A stretch of DNA of 6,156 bases. It comes from Bacteroidales bacterium. Its GTDB lineage: Bacteria; Bacteroidota; Bacteroidia; Bacteroidales; VadinHA17. Below the pieces are notes generated by a model, which saw only the letters and a list, made by a program, of their open reading frames with translations, ran no database searches and was not told where the DNA came from. Of this stretch, positions 1 to 5,604 are shown one piece after another; position 1 is the first letter of the stretch, and the number at the start of each line of letters is the position of its first letter. The DNA lies in NCBI GenBank assembly GCA_017882245.1, contig JADGPV010000017.1, forward strand, positions 1 through 6,156, written 5' to 3'. Both the position numbers and the translations under genes were made by a program.

Positions 1-2
1 AT

Positions 3-2183
3 AAAGTCGTCGACAGGAAGAAGCTTATTGAGTTTGATCCAGCCCTTTTTCTAAAGCTTGATCCGGGTACGATTATCAAGTTTTATCCGAGCGAGGTTGA
101 TGAATCTGGTTCGGGAACTAATGGCAGCTATACACGCCTCCTGACCCCCGACGGAACGGAAACGGTGGTAGAGACTTCCGGGATGGGGACACAGACTATA
201 ATTACAACTGATGCTGACTACCGGAGGGAAAATAATATACCAACGAATGAAGTCTATAACCGGAATGCCCGTTATTACCAGCTTGGTGAACTGGCAGAGC
301 TTGAACGTACTGCCTCCGGAGCTATCCTGAGGGCATACACGGCCGTAGGCGACAACCTGAGCGAGTGGGCAGTTTCTCAGGAGACCATGGAGCAGGTCTT
401 TCCCAAAGTTGAAACCTTCGTGCTCACAGATCAGGATATTAAGGCATGGCAGCAGATCTCACGAACAAATGTCGCCTCCGGAAGCTATGATGACGATAAT
501 CTTACAGTCAAGCTGTCAGTTAAAATGATTGTTGCGGCGGCTGAGGTCACACTTGAAGGCTGTTCCGAGCTCGGAGCAGGTGAACAGGGAAAGGTTACTG
601 CATCAGGGAAACCGGGCGGAGGCACTTACGAGTTCTGGGTGGAACCCTCTGACCTTATGTCCGTTGATGCCTCGGGCGCTTCGGCAACCCTGACCGGTTC
701 CAGGCCAGGCCGTGGCACCCTCTATGTTGAATATACCTCCCCGGACGGAACCAAAGCCCAGGCATCACGCCCTGCATCGATGGTACGGATCTATGATTAT
801 AACGGCGGTGATGCCATCCCGCAGATACCACTGTATGATATTGATGGCAAGAAAGTGTCAGGCAAACTGACAATACGCTACGGCTCAGAGCCCGATGAAG
901 CACAGGAACTGGTTGATTTCGTGTCAGGCAATCCTGCTGTGTTTACTGCGGCTGCTACAGCAGACAATATAGATCTTCAGGGAGCGAAACCCGGAAAGGC
1001 CACCCTGGAAGCCAGGGACAACTGCGGCAACACCACAGGACCGACCGTGGAGGTGGAGGTTGTCAACTGTGACAAGGAGACCGTGGAAGCGCTTGAGAGG
1101 ATGAGGAAGGCAGCTGTTGAGAATCTTCAGGATGCTGCAGAGAGGTTACAGAAAATATCCGGCTCGAAGGAATTTGAAAAGGCAAGGGATGACCTGGTCG
1201 GATCAACCGTTGAGCTGCTCGCCAAGGCTGGCCTGACAATTATTGCCAGCGGAAAGTCACCATCAGCTGCTGTCAATACTGCTGCCAAGATAGCTGAAGC
1301 CGGATCCGCAATATCGGAAATGATAGGCAGTGCAAGCCAGGGTGAATTTTATGAAAACGCAGTCAAGACAGCCTTCGAGGAAATAAACGGAGAAGTTGCA
1401 GGGGCAATTACGGGGGTTGTGGAAGTCGCCCAGGCTGCAAAGAAATTCGGCGAAAATGCCGGTGAGATCCTGAAGCACGAAGAGGTATTGAAAAGCGCCA
1501 TGGAGAGTTGGGAGAAAGCCAACAAAGATTTACAAAGAATTGACCGGCTTCAGCTGACTTGCAAGGGAGACAAAACACAACCCAAGAAACAGGAAGAACC
1601 CAAGGCAGACCAGACACCCGAGCCAACTAAACCGACCCCGCCGACAGAACCGAAACCTAAGACTGACACTCCTCCTGCAAAGGAACAACCTACGGAAGAA
1701 CCCACAACGCCGGAACCGGGAGATGAAGAACCTCCAATCTCACCCCCGCCGCCAACAAGCGAGCCCCGTCAGGTGGGCCTGCCATATTCTCCTGAAGATT
1801 GCGGATGCGGGAAGGCGAAAAGCATCAGCGTAAGCTCGGCGGGATTTTCAACTCTCCAGGCCGGAATAAAGAACATTGGCGACTGTGTTGATAAATTCAA
1901 TAGTATCTCGGTAACCGATTATACCAATACCCTGAAAGAGTTGGCAGCACTGACAGACACACTGAAAGTAGCTGCTGATGGAAATCCTTCCCTATTCCAG
2001 GTGAAAGCGAAAGAAGCCAAACCTCAGCTTGATTCGCTGATAGAACGTACAAAATCATACGACGAGGCAGGTAAGACTTTCATGAAGCAGTTTGAGAAAT
2101 GCCCGGATTCAGTATCTGCCGGAATGGATGTCCTGAAATCAGCCCTGACAGTTACAGTTGATTCAATTTCAACGAAGTATTAA
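3..2183 (+). CDS. Large multidomain protein of unknown function with two Ig-like domains (5' partial)
   Basis: The reading frame is open from position 3 to the TAA at 2181-2183, giving 726 visible residues; the true start lies left of the window. A GTG at 165 is internal. In fragment numbering, residues 1-179 are unassigned. Residues about 180-262 form an Ig-like domain with the pattern Y-x-F-W-V ... A-T-L-T-G-x-x-P-G-x-G-T-L-Y-V. Residues about 276-354 form a second one ending L-Q-G-x-K-P-G-K-A-T-L-E-A. Residues 358-520 are predicted helical and include an Ala/Gly/Ser-rich stretch. Residues about 525-590 are a Pro/Glu/Thr/Lys-rich linker. Residues 600-726 form a helical C-terminal domain starting with a CGCG motif. 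Eight cysteines (187, 341, 356, 520, 600, 602, 628, 700) and the Ig folds suggest an exported or surface protein, but the signal peptide would be outside the window. I see no type IX secretion C-terminal signal. The function is unknown. The gene converges on pyrF. Confidence 0.88.
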   Translation, partial: KVVDRKKLIEFDPALFLKLDPGTIIKFYPSEVDESGSGTNGSYTRLLTPDGTETVVETSGMGTQTIITTDADYRRENNIPTNEVYNRNARYYQLGELAELERTASGAILRAYTAVGDNLSEWAVSQETMEQVFPKVETFVLTDQDIKAWQQISRTNVASGSYDDDNLTVKLSVKMIVAAAEVTLEGCSELGAGEQGKVTASGKPGGGTYEFWVEPSDLMSVDASGASATLTGSRPGRGTLYVEYTSPDGTKAQASRPASMVRIYDYNGGDAIPQIPLYDIDGKKVSGKLTIRYGSEPDEAQELVDFVSGNPAVFTAAATADNIDLQGAKPGKATLEARDNCGNTTGPTVEVEVVNCDKETVEALERMRKAAVENLQDAAERLQKISGSKEFEKARDDLVGSTVELLAKAGLTIIASGKSPSAAVNTAAKIAEAGSAISEMIGSASQGEFYENAVKTAFEEINGEVAGAITGVVEVAQAAKKFGENAGEILKHEEVLKSAMESWEKANKDLQRIDRLQLTCKGDKTQPKKQEEPKADQTPEPTKPTPPTEPKPKTDTPPAKEQPTEEPTTPEPGDEEPPISPPPPTSEPRQVGLPYSPEDCGCGKAKSISVSSAGFSTLQAGIKNIGDCVDKFNSISVTDYTNTLKELAALTDTLKVAADGNPSLFQVKAKEAKPQLDSLIERTKSYDEAGKTFMKQFEKCPDSVSAGMDVLKSALTVTVDSISTKY
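540..788 (+). other. Ig-like domain 1 of the large plus-strand protein
   Basis: This stretch encodes about 83 residues with the strand pattern of a bacterial Ig-like (BIG2-like) module. A hydrophobic start (VTLEG) is followed by a Gly-rich turn, then Y-E-F-W-V, then S-A-T-L-T-G, then P-G-R-G-T-L-Y-V-E-Y. The G-x-x-P-G-x-G/A-T-x-x-V core is typical of this fold. Such modules usually act as spacers or adhesive units in envelope proteins. The boundary is approximate and the assignment is by eye. Confidence 0.6.
828..1064 (+). other. Ig-like domain 2 of the large plus-strand protein
   Basis: This is a second module of about 79 residues. It begins near I-P-L-Y-D-I-D-G-K-K, continues with K-L-T-I-R-Y, and ends with the L-Q-G-x-K-P-G-K-A-T-L-E-A-R-D-N-C-G-N core and a final V-E-V-E-V-V strand. 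It carries C341 and C356 (fragment numbering), which domain 1 lacks at equivalent places. It is more divergent from classical BIG2 modules than the first, so the call is weaker. Confidence 0.5.
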
Positions 2184-2208
2184 ATTTTTTCATGATAAAA
2201 AACCGGAG

Positions 2209-2289
2209 GTTGAATATTGAAATCTTTCTTCAATACTACAAACAATCTGAAACTCTGAAACTCTGTAACCTGGAACATTGAACTAGAAC
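2209..2289. repeat. Degenerate 7-8 bp tandem micro-repeats in the convergent spacer
   Basis: The 99-bp spacer between the two convergent genes is largely short tandem units. GTTGAAT and ATTGAAA lie back to back at 2209-2222. TCTGAAAC occurs at 2246-2253 and 2254-2261, with the near copy TCTGTAAC at 2262-2269. CTGGAAC (2270-2276), ATTGAAC (2277-2283) and TAGAAC (2284-2289) follow. The last units run over the pyrF stop codon at 2283-2285. No gene fits here, and I see no clear GC-rich terminator for either converging transcript. Confidence 0.65.
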
Positions 2290-3104
2290 CTCTCAGCAAG
2301 GTAACCGGCCATTTCTTCCTGCATTTCGCGGGCCTTATTGCCGGCTGTCACAGCAAAATGTTCGGAGCTGTCAGCATAAATGATACCCCTCGAGGAATTG
2401 ACAAGCAGGCCGCAACGACTGTTCATCCCGTATTTTGCCACCTCGGCCAGGCTCCCTCCCTGGGCTCCTACTCCCGGCACAAGCAGAAAGTGATTGGGGA
2501 CAATTTTTCTGATGTCCGCCAGCATCTCTGCGCGGGTTGCTCCGACAACATACATGATGTTATCAATGGTGCCCCATTTTTGCGAGACAGCAAGCACCCT
2601 TTCGAAAAGCCGCTGTCCTTTGTCAGTATGGTACTGAAAATCTTCTGCACCCTTGTTTGATGTGAGAGCGAGAATGACTGCCCACTTCTGGGGATATGAG
2701 AGGAACGGAGTGACAGAATCTTCACCCATATAAGGCGCTACCGTCACAGCATCTATGGGCATCTCACCGAAAACCGCCCTGGCATACATCTTCGATGTGT
2801 TGCCTATGTCTCCGCGCTTGGCATCGGCAATGATGAAAATATTCGTATCCAGTTTGTTTATGTATCTCACCGTCTTATCGAGTGCCGCCATTCCCTTCTG
2901 TCCGTAACTCTCATAAAAGGCGAAGTTCGGTTTGTATGCAACCGTATATATATGCGTTGCATCAATTATCCGTTTATTGAACTCAAAGATCGGGTCTTCA
3001 GCCCTGGCAACAGATATCGGTAACTTTGAAATCTCGGGATCAAGTCCCACACACAGGAAGGACTTTTTCTTAAGGATGTTATGAAAGAGTTCTCTCGAAT
3101 TCAT
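2283..3104 (-). CDS. pyrF: Orotidine 5'-phosphate decarboxylase
   Basis: PyrF decarboxylates orotidine 5'-phosphate to UMP, the last step of de novo pyrimidine synthesis, in the cytoplasm. The protein has 273 residues, which fits the longer OMP decarboxylase subfamily (about 270 residues) rather than the 230-residue E. coli type. It is a TIM barrel with V-G-L-D-P at 19-23, K58 in Y-K-P-N-F-A-F-Y-E, and the catalytic D94-A-K96-R-G-D99 followed by [14 protein letters not shown] lies at 122-130, A-L-T-S-N-K-G at 146-152, P-G-V-G-A-Q-G-G at 210-217, and the phosphate-binding N-S-S-R-G at 236-240. All key residues are present. The ATG is 10 bp downstream of the prfA stop, with a weak GAGA element before it, so it is probably co-transcribed with prfA. 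It ends in TAG. It closely resembles Bacteroides PyrF as I recall it. Confidence 0.97.
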   Translation of the reverse strand: MNSRELFHNILKKKSFLCVGLDPEISKLPISVARAEDPIFEFNKRIIDATHIYTVAYKPNFAFYESYGQKGMAALDKTVRYINKLDTNIFIIADAKRGDIGNTSKMYARAVFGEMPIDAVTVAPYMGEDSVTPFLSYPQKWAVILALTSNKGAEDFQYHTDKGQRLFERVLAVSQKWGTIDNIMYVVGATRAEMLADIRKIVPNHFLLVPGVGAQGGSLAEVAKYGMNSRCGLLVNSSRGIIYADSSEHFAVTAGNKAREMQEEMAGYLAERF

Positions 3105-3114
3105 TTTCTCTGGA

Positions 3115-4200
3115 TCAGTACGAGTTTTCCTTCAGGCGCTCGGCGTTCTCCGCCATCTGCAGCTTGTCGAGCAGTTCCTGGATGTTTCCGTCCATCACCA
3201 CAGGCAGATTATAAAGAGTCGTGTTGATGCGGTGGTCAGTGACCCTGCTCTGCGGGTAGTTATAGGTGCGAATCTTGGCTGAACGGTCGCCAGTTGAAAC
3301 CATGGTCTTGCGCTTGCGGGATATTTCGTCAAGGTACTTCTGGTATTCGAGGTTGTAAAGACGCGTGCGCAGTTCCTTCATGGCCTTTTCAAGGTTCTTG
3401 ATCTGCGACTTCTCGTCCTGGCATGTGACAACAATACCAGTAGGGATATGCGTCAACCTTATAGCCGAATATGTGGTGTTGACACTCTGGCCGCCGGGCC
3501 CTGATGAGCAGTAGGTATCCTTGCGAATATCCTCACTGCGTACTTCGACATCAAATTCACTTGCCTCGGGCAGTACGGCCACGGTGGCAGCGGAAGTATG
3601 CAGGCGCCCCTGTGTCTCTGTCTGCGGCACCCTCTGTACACGGTGAACGCCGGATTCATACTTCAGTATACCGTAAACGCCATCGCCGATGACGTTAAAG
3701 ACGATCTCCTTGAAACCGCCGGCAGTGCCCTCGGTGAAGTAGTTCATGTCAATTTTCCATCCGCGTGACTCGATATATTTGGAATACATACGGAAGAGAT
3801 CTCCTGCAAAGATGCTTGCCTCATCGCCGCCTGTGCCGGCACGTATCTCCATCACGGCATTCTTGTCATCTTCAGGATCGACAGGGAGCAGAAGATACCT
3901 TATATCCTCCTCCATCCCGGGCAAAGTATTTATGAGATTATCTATTTCAGCCTTGGCCATCTCACGCATCTCCTCATCCTTCTCTGTGGCCAGCAGAGCC
4001 CTTGAGCTTTCGAGGTTATCAATCGCGCTTTTATATCTTTCATAGGCAGCCACCACCGGCTTCAGCTCCTTATATTCCTTATTCAGTTTGATATAACGTT
4101 TCATATCCGACATCACGTCTGGCATGGTCAGCTGTTCACCCACCTCAACAAAGCGGTTCTTCACCCCCTCAAGCTTCTCAAGTATAAGATTGTTTGCCAT
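3115..4200 (-). CDS. prfA: Peptide chain release factor 1
   Basis: RF1 recognises UAA and UAG in the ribosomal A site and triggers hydrolysis of peptidyl-tRNA. The protein has 361 residues, normal for the family. The N-terminal helical domain covers about residues 1-108. The [11 protein letters not shown] block is at 118-128. The stop-codon-reading P-x-T motif is PQT at 192-194, in V-P-Q-T-E-T-Q-G-R, which marks RF1 rather than RF2. The catalytic GGQ is at 236-238 within [11 protein letters not shown], where Q238 is the usual methylation site. The conserved block [20 protein letters not shown] starts at 298. The ATG at 4200 lies just downstream of a Bacteroidota-type promoter, which supports this start. 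No Shine-Dalgarno is visible. The gene itself ends in TGA, which RF1 does not read. It heads a two-gene unit with pyrF. Confidence 0.98.
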   Translation of the reverse strand: MANNLILEKLEGVKNRFVEVGEQLTMPDVMSDMKRYIKLNKEYKELKPVVAAYERYKSAIDNLESSRALLATEKDEEMREMAKAEIDNLINTLPGMEEDIRYLLLPVDPEDDKNAVMEIRAGTGGDEASIFAGDLFRMYSKYIESRGWKIDMNYFTEGTAGGFKEIVFNVIGDGVYGILKYESGVHRVQRVPQTETQGRLHTSAATVAVLPEASEFDVEVRSEDIRKDTYCSSGPGGQSVNTTYSAIRLTHIPTGIVVTCQDEKSQIKNLEKAMKELRTRLYNLEYQKYLDEISRKRKTMVSTGDRSAKIRTYNYPQSRVTDHRINTTLYNLPVVMDGNIQELLDKLQMAENAERLKENSY

Positions 4201-4221
4201 AGTATGCTAATTTTCAGGGTG

Positions 4222-4252
4222 CAAAGGTAATGAAAGAGAGGCAATAGGCAAT
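4222..4252 (-). promoter_or_regulatory. Bacteroidota-type promoter for prfA-pyrF
   Basis: On the minus strand, ATTG (4252-4249) is followed by exactly 19 bp and then TACCTTTG (4229-4222). The phylum consensus is TTTG/TTG, about 19 bp, TAnnTTTG. The -7 element matches fully and the -33 element matches at TTG. Transcription would begin near 4214-4216, giving a leader of only about 14-16 nt before the prfA ATG. A second TTG at 4244-4242, seven bases nearer, would give a spacing that is too short. Confidence 0.72.
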
Positions 4253-4253
4253 G
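4240..4253. repeat. Two tandem heptamers GGCAATA/GGCAATG over the prfA -33 region
   Basis: GGCAATA (4240-4246) is followed directly by GGCAATG (4247-4253). The unit contains CAA, read as TTG on the minus strand, so the duplication supplies two candidate -33 elements seven bases apart. The same GGCAAT core recurs in the nearby hairpin (4283-4288), with its complement at 4272-4277. Confidence 0.6.
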
Positions 4254-4268
4254 GAGGGCTGAGCGATA

Positions 4269-4291
4269 AAAATTGCCCTGTGGGCAATTTT
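4269..4291 (-). terminator. Rho-independent-like terminator hairpin downstream of purM
   Basis: AAAATTGCCC (4269-4278) and GGGCAATTTT (4282-4291) form a perfect 10-bp stem with a 3-nt loop. Read on the minus strand, the stem ends in a run of five T before ATC, the usual look of an intrinsic terminator. It begins about 115 nt past the purM stop and lies about 16 bp upstream of the prfA -33 element. It could also work on the plus strand (TTTT then AGCG), where no gene is seen to need it. It probably separates the purM and prfA units. Confidence 0.65.
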
Positions 4292-4348
4292 AGCGAAAGA
4301 GCCAGGCTGCAGGGGAAGCAGTAGTGATTATAATAAAACTTAATTCGC

Positions 4349-4369
4349 CAGTCCTCAGTCGGCAGTCTT
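4349..4369. repeat. Three tandem heptamers CAGTCNN
   Basis: CAGTCCT (4349-4355), CAGTCGG (4356-4362) and CAGTCTT (4363-4369) are three consecutive units in perfect 7-bp phase. They share the first five bases and differ in the last two. The tract lies in the spacer just past the 3' end of purM. It resembles the micro-repeat tract at the other end of prfA-pyrF in unit size but not in sequence. Confidence 0.65.
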
Positions 4370-4384
4370 CAAATTTGCCGACTG
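4356..4384. repeat. Inverted repeat with 9-bp arms just past purM
   Basis: CAGTCGGCA (4356-4364) and TGCCGACTG (4376-4384) are perfect complements separated by 11 nt. The structure starts 22 nt past the purM stop on the minus strand. There is no T-run after it, so it is a poor terminator by itself. It could stabilise the purM mRNA 3' end, or be a by-product of the heptamer tract that it overlaps. Confidence 0.55.
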
Positions 4385-4406
4385 TGAACGGCAGAATGCC
4401 TGCTGC

Positions 4407-5576
4407 CTAATAATTGAACTCCCCAAGCTCGCTCTTTATAGTAAGTCCTTTAGACGGGGCAGCTTCGCACCGTCCCACAATCCGTGCCTCCAGGTTGAAC
4501 GAGGCAGCGATATCAATGATAGCCTGTGCATCACCCGGTGAGACATACAGTTCCATACGGTGACCCATGTTGAAGACACGGTACATCTCCACCCATGGTG
4601 TTGACGAGCTCTTCTGAATAAGTTCAAACAACGGTGGAACCGGAAAGAGGTTATCCTTTATAACATGAAGCTTGTCGATGAAGTGCAGCACCTTGGTCTG
4701 TCCCCCGCCAGTGCAGTGAACCATACCATGAATCAGGGGACGCATTATCTCAAACACTCTTTTTATGACAGGAGCATAGGTGCGTGTGGGCGACAGAACG
4801 AGCTTGCCTGCACTGACATCCGGTACACCGGTGGAGCTTGTAAGTTTCATCGCACCCGAGTAGACCAATGCCTCAGGCACCGAATGATCGTAGCTTTCCG
4901 GGTACAGTGCGGCAAGATATTTCTCAAAGATATCATGGCGTGCCGAGGTGAGACCGTTGCTGCCCATGCCGCCGTTATACTCTCTCTCATATGTTGTCTG
5001 CCCGAAGGAGGCAAGGCCTACGATCACATCACCCGGGCTGATGTTCCTGTTGTTTATCACGTCTGCCCTGCGCATGCGGGCAGTGAAAGTCGAATCAACG
5101 ATTATCGTCCTGACAAGGTCACCAACATCAGCTGTCTCACCTCCTGTTGACCATATGTCAATGCCCATTCCGCGAAGCTCACGGAGGAATTCCTCAGAAC
5201 CTTCAATGATTGTTTTAATGACTTCACCCGGGATGAGATTTTTGTTGCGCCCGATCGTTGATGATATAATTATGTTGTCTGTAGCCCCAACGCAAAGCAG
5301 ATCATCAAGGTTCATGACTATGGCATCCTGTGCGATGCCTTTCCAGACTGCGAGGTCGCCTGTCTCACGCCAGTAAACGTATGCAAGTGATGATTTAGTT
5401 CCGGCACCGTCAGAGTGCATGATGTTGCAGTATTCATGATCGCTGCCCAGTATGTCGGGTATTATCTTGCAGAAGGCACCTGGGAAGAGGCCTTTGTCGA
5501 TCCTACCGATAGCTGCATGCACATCCTCCTTCCCTGCCGAAACACCTCTCTTTGAGTAGCGTGACGGATCAGTCAT
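4407..5576 (-). CDS. purM: Phosphoribosylformylglycinamidine cyclo-ligase (AIR synthase), Bacteroidota form
   Basis: PurM closes FGAM to aminoimidazole ribotide using ATP, step five of purine synthesis, in the cytoplasm. The 389-residue protein is longer than E. coli PurM (about 345) and diverged from it, but matches the Bacteroides form as I recall it. Visible family motifs are H-S-D-G-A-G-T-K-S-S (54-63), M-N-L-D-D-L-L-C-V-G-A (88-98), S-T-G-G-E-T-A-D-V-G-D (143-153), G-G-M-G-S-N-G-L-T-S-A-R (202-213), L-S-P-T-R-T-Y (261-267), H-C-T-G-G-G-Q-T-K (287-295) and M-Y-R-V-F-N-M-G-H-R-M (331-341), the last matching M-Y-R-T-F-N-x-G of E. coli. The G-x-x-S-x-G and S-N-G-x-x-x-x-R elements found together in E. 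coli are split here by about ten residues. The ATG lies 28 bp past the OmpA-type gene. An AGGTGG about 19 nt before the ATG is too far to be a normal ribosome site. It ends in TAG. Confidence 0.93.
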   Translation of the reverse strand: MTDPSRYSKRGVSAGKEDVHAAIGRIDKGLFPGAFCKIIPDILGSDHEYCNIMHSDGAGTKSSLAYVYWRETGDLAVWKGIAQDAIVMNLDDLLCVGATDNIIISSTIGRNKNLIPGEVIKTIIEGSEEFLRELRGMGIDIWSTGGETADVGDLVRTIIVDSTFTARMRRADVINNRNISPGDVIVGLASFGQTTYEREYNGGMGSNGLTSARHDIFEKYLAALYPESYDHSVPEALVYSGAMKLTSSTGVPDVSAGKLVLSPTRTYAPVIKRVFEIMRPLIHGMVHCTGGGQTKVLHFIDKLHVIKDNLFPVPPLFELIQKSSSTPWVEMYRVFNMGHRMELYVSPGDAQAIIDIAASFNLEARIVGRCEAAPSKGLTIKSELGEFNY

Positions 5577-5604
5577 GATTTTATTGTTTTGTATGCCACC
5601 TGAT

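Noticed and set aside
165..167. GTG as the start of the large plus-strand gene
   Set aside because: The frame is open for 54 more codons to the left edge with coding-like composition and no stop, and there is no spacer or ribosome site before the GTG. It is an internal valine.
655..903. Minus-strand reading frame inside the large gene
   Set aside because: It lies wholly opposite the Ig-like region, and its translation is rich in Arg, His, Cys and Trp, as expected for a shadow frame.
2185..2202. Six T, six-base loop, six A just past the large gene, as a terminator
   Set aside because: The stem is only A-T pairs and the T-run is on the wrong side for the plus-strand transcript. On the minus strand it also lacks a GC stem.
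2215..2235. TATTGAA/TTCAATA inverted repeat as a terminator for pyrF or the large gene
   Set aside because: It is a seven-pair AT-rich stem with no following T-run, and it arises within TTGAA-type micro-repeats, so chance is a fair explanation.
2205..2258. GGAGGT followed by a TTG-started reading frame
   Set aside because: The frame is only 13 codons, lies in a repeat-filled convergent spacer, and shows no protein-like features.
4240..4369. Short repeats in the spacer as a CRISPR remnant or attachment site
   Set aside because: The units are 7 bp, directly tandem and without spacers. No cas gene, integrase or tRNA gene is present.
4665..5376. Two overlapping plus-strand reading frames opposite purM
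   Set aside because: The minus-strand PurM is strongly supported by motifs along its whole length, and these frames show no recognisable domains.
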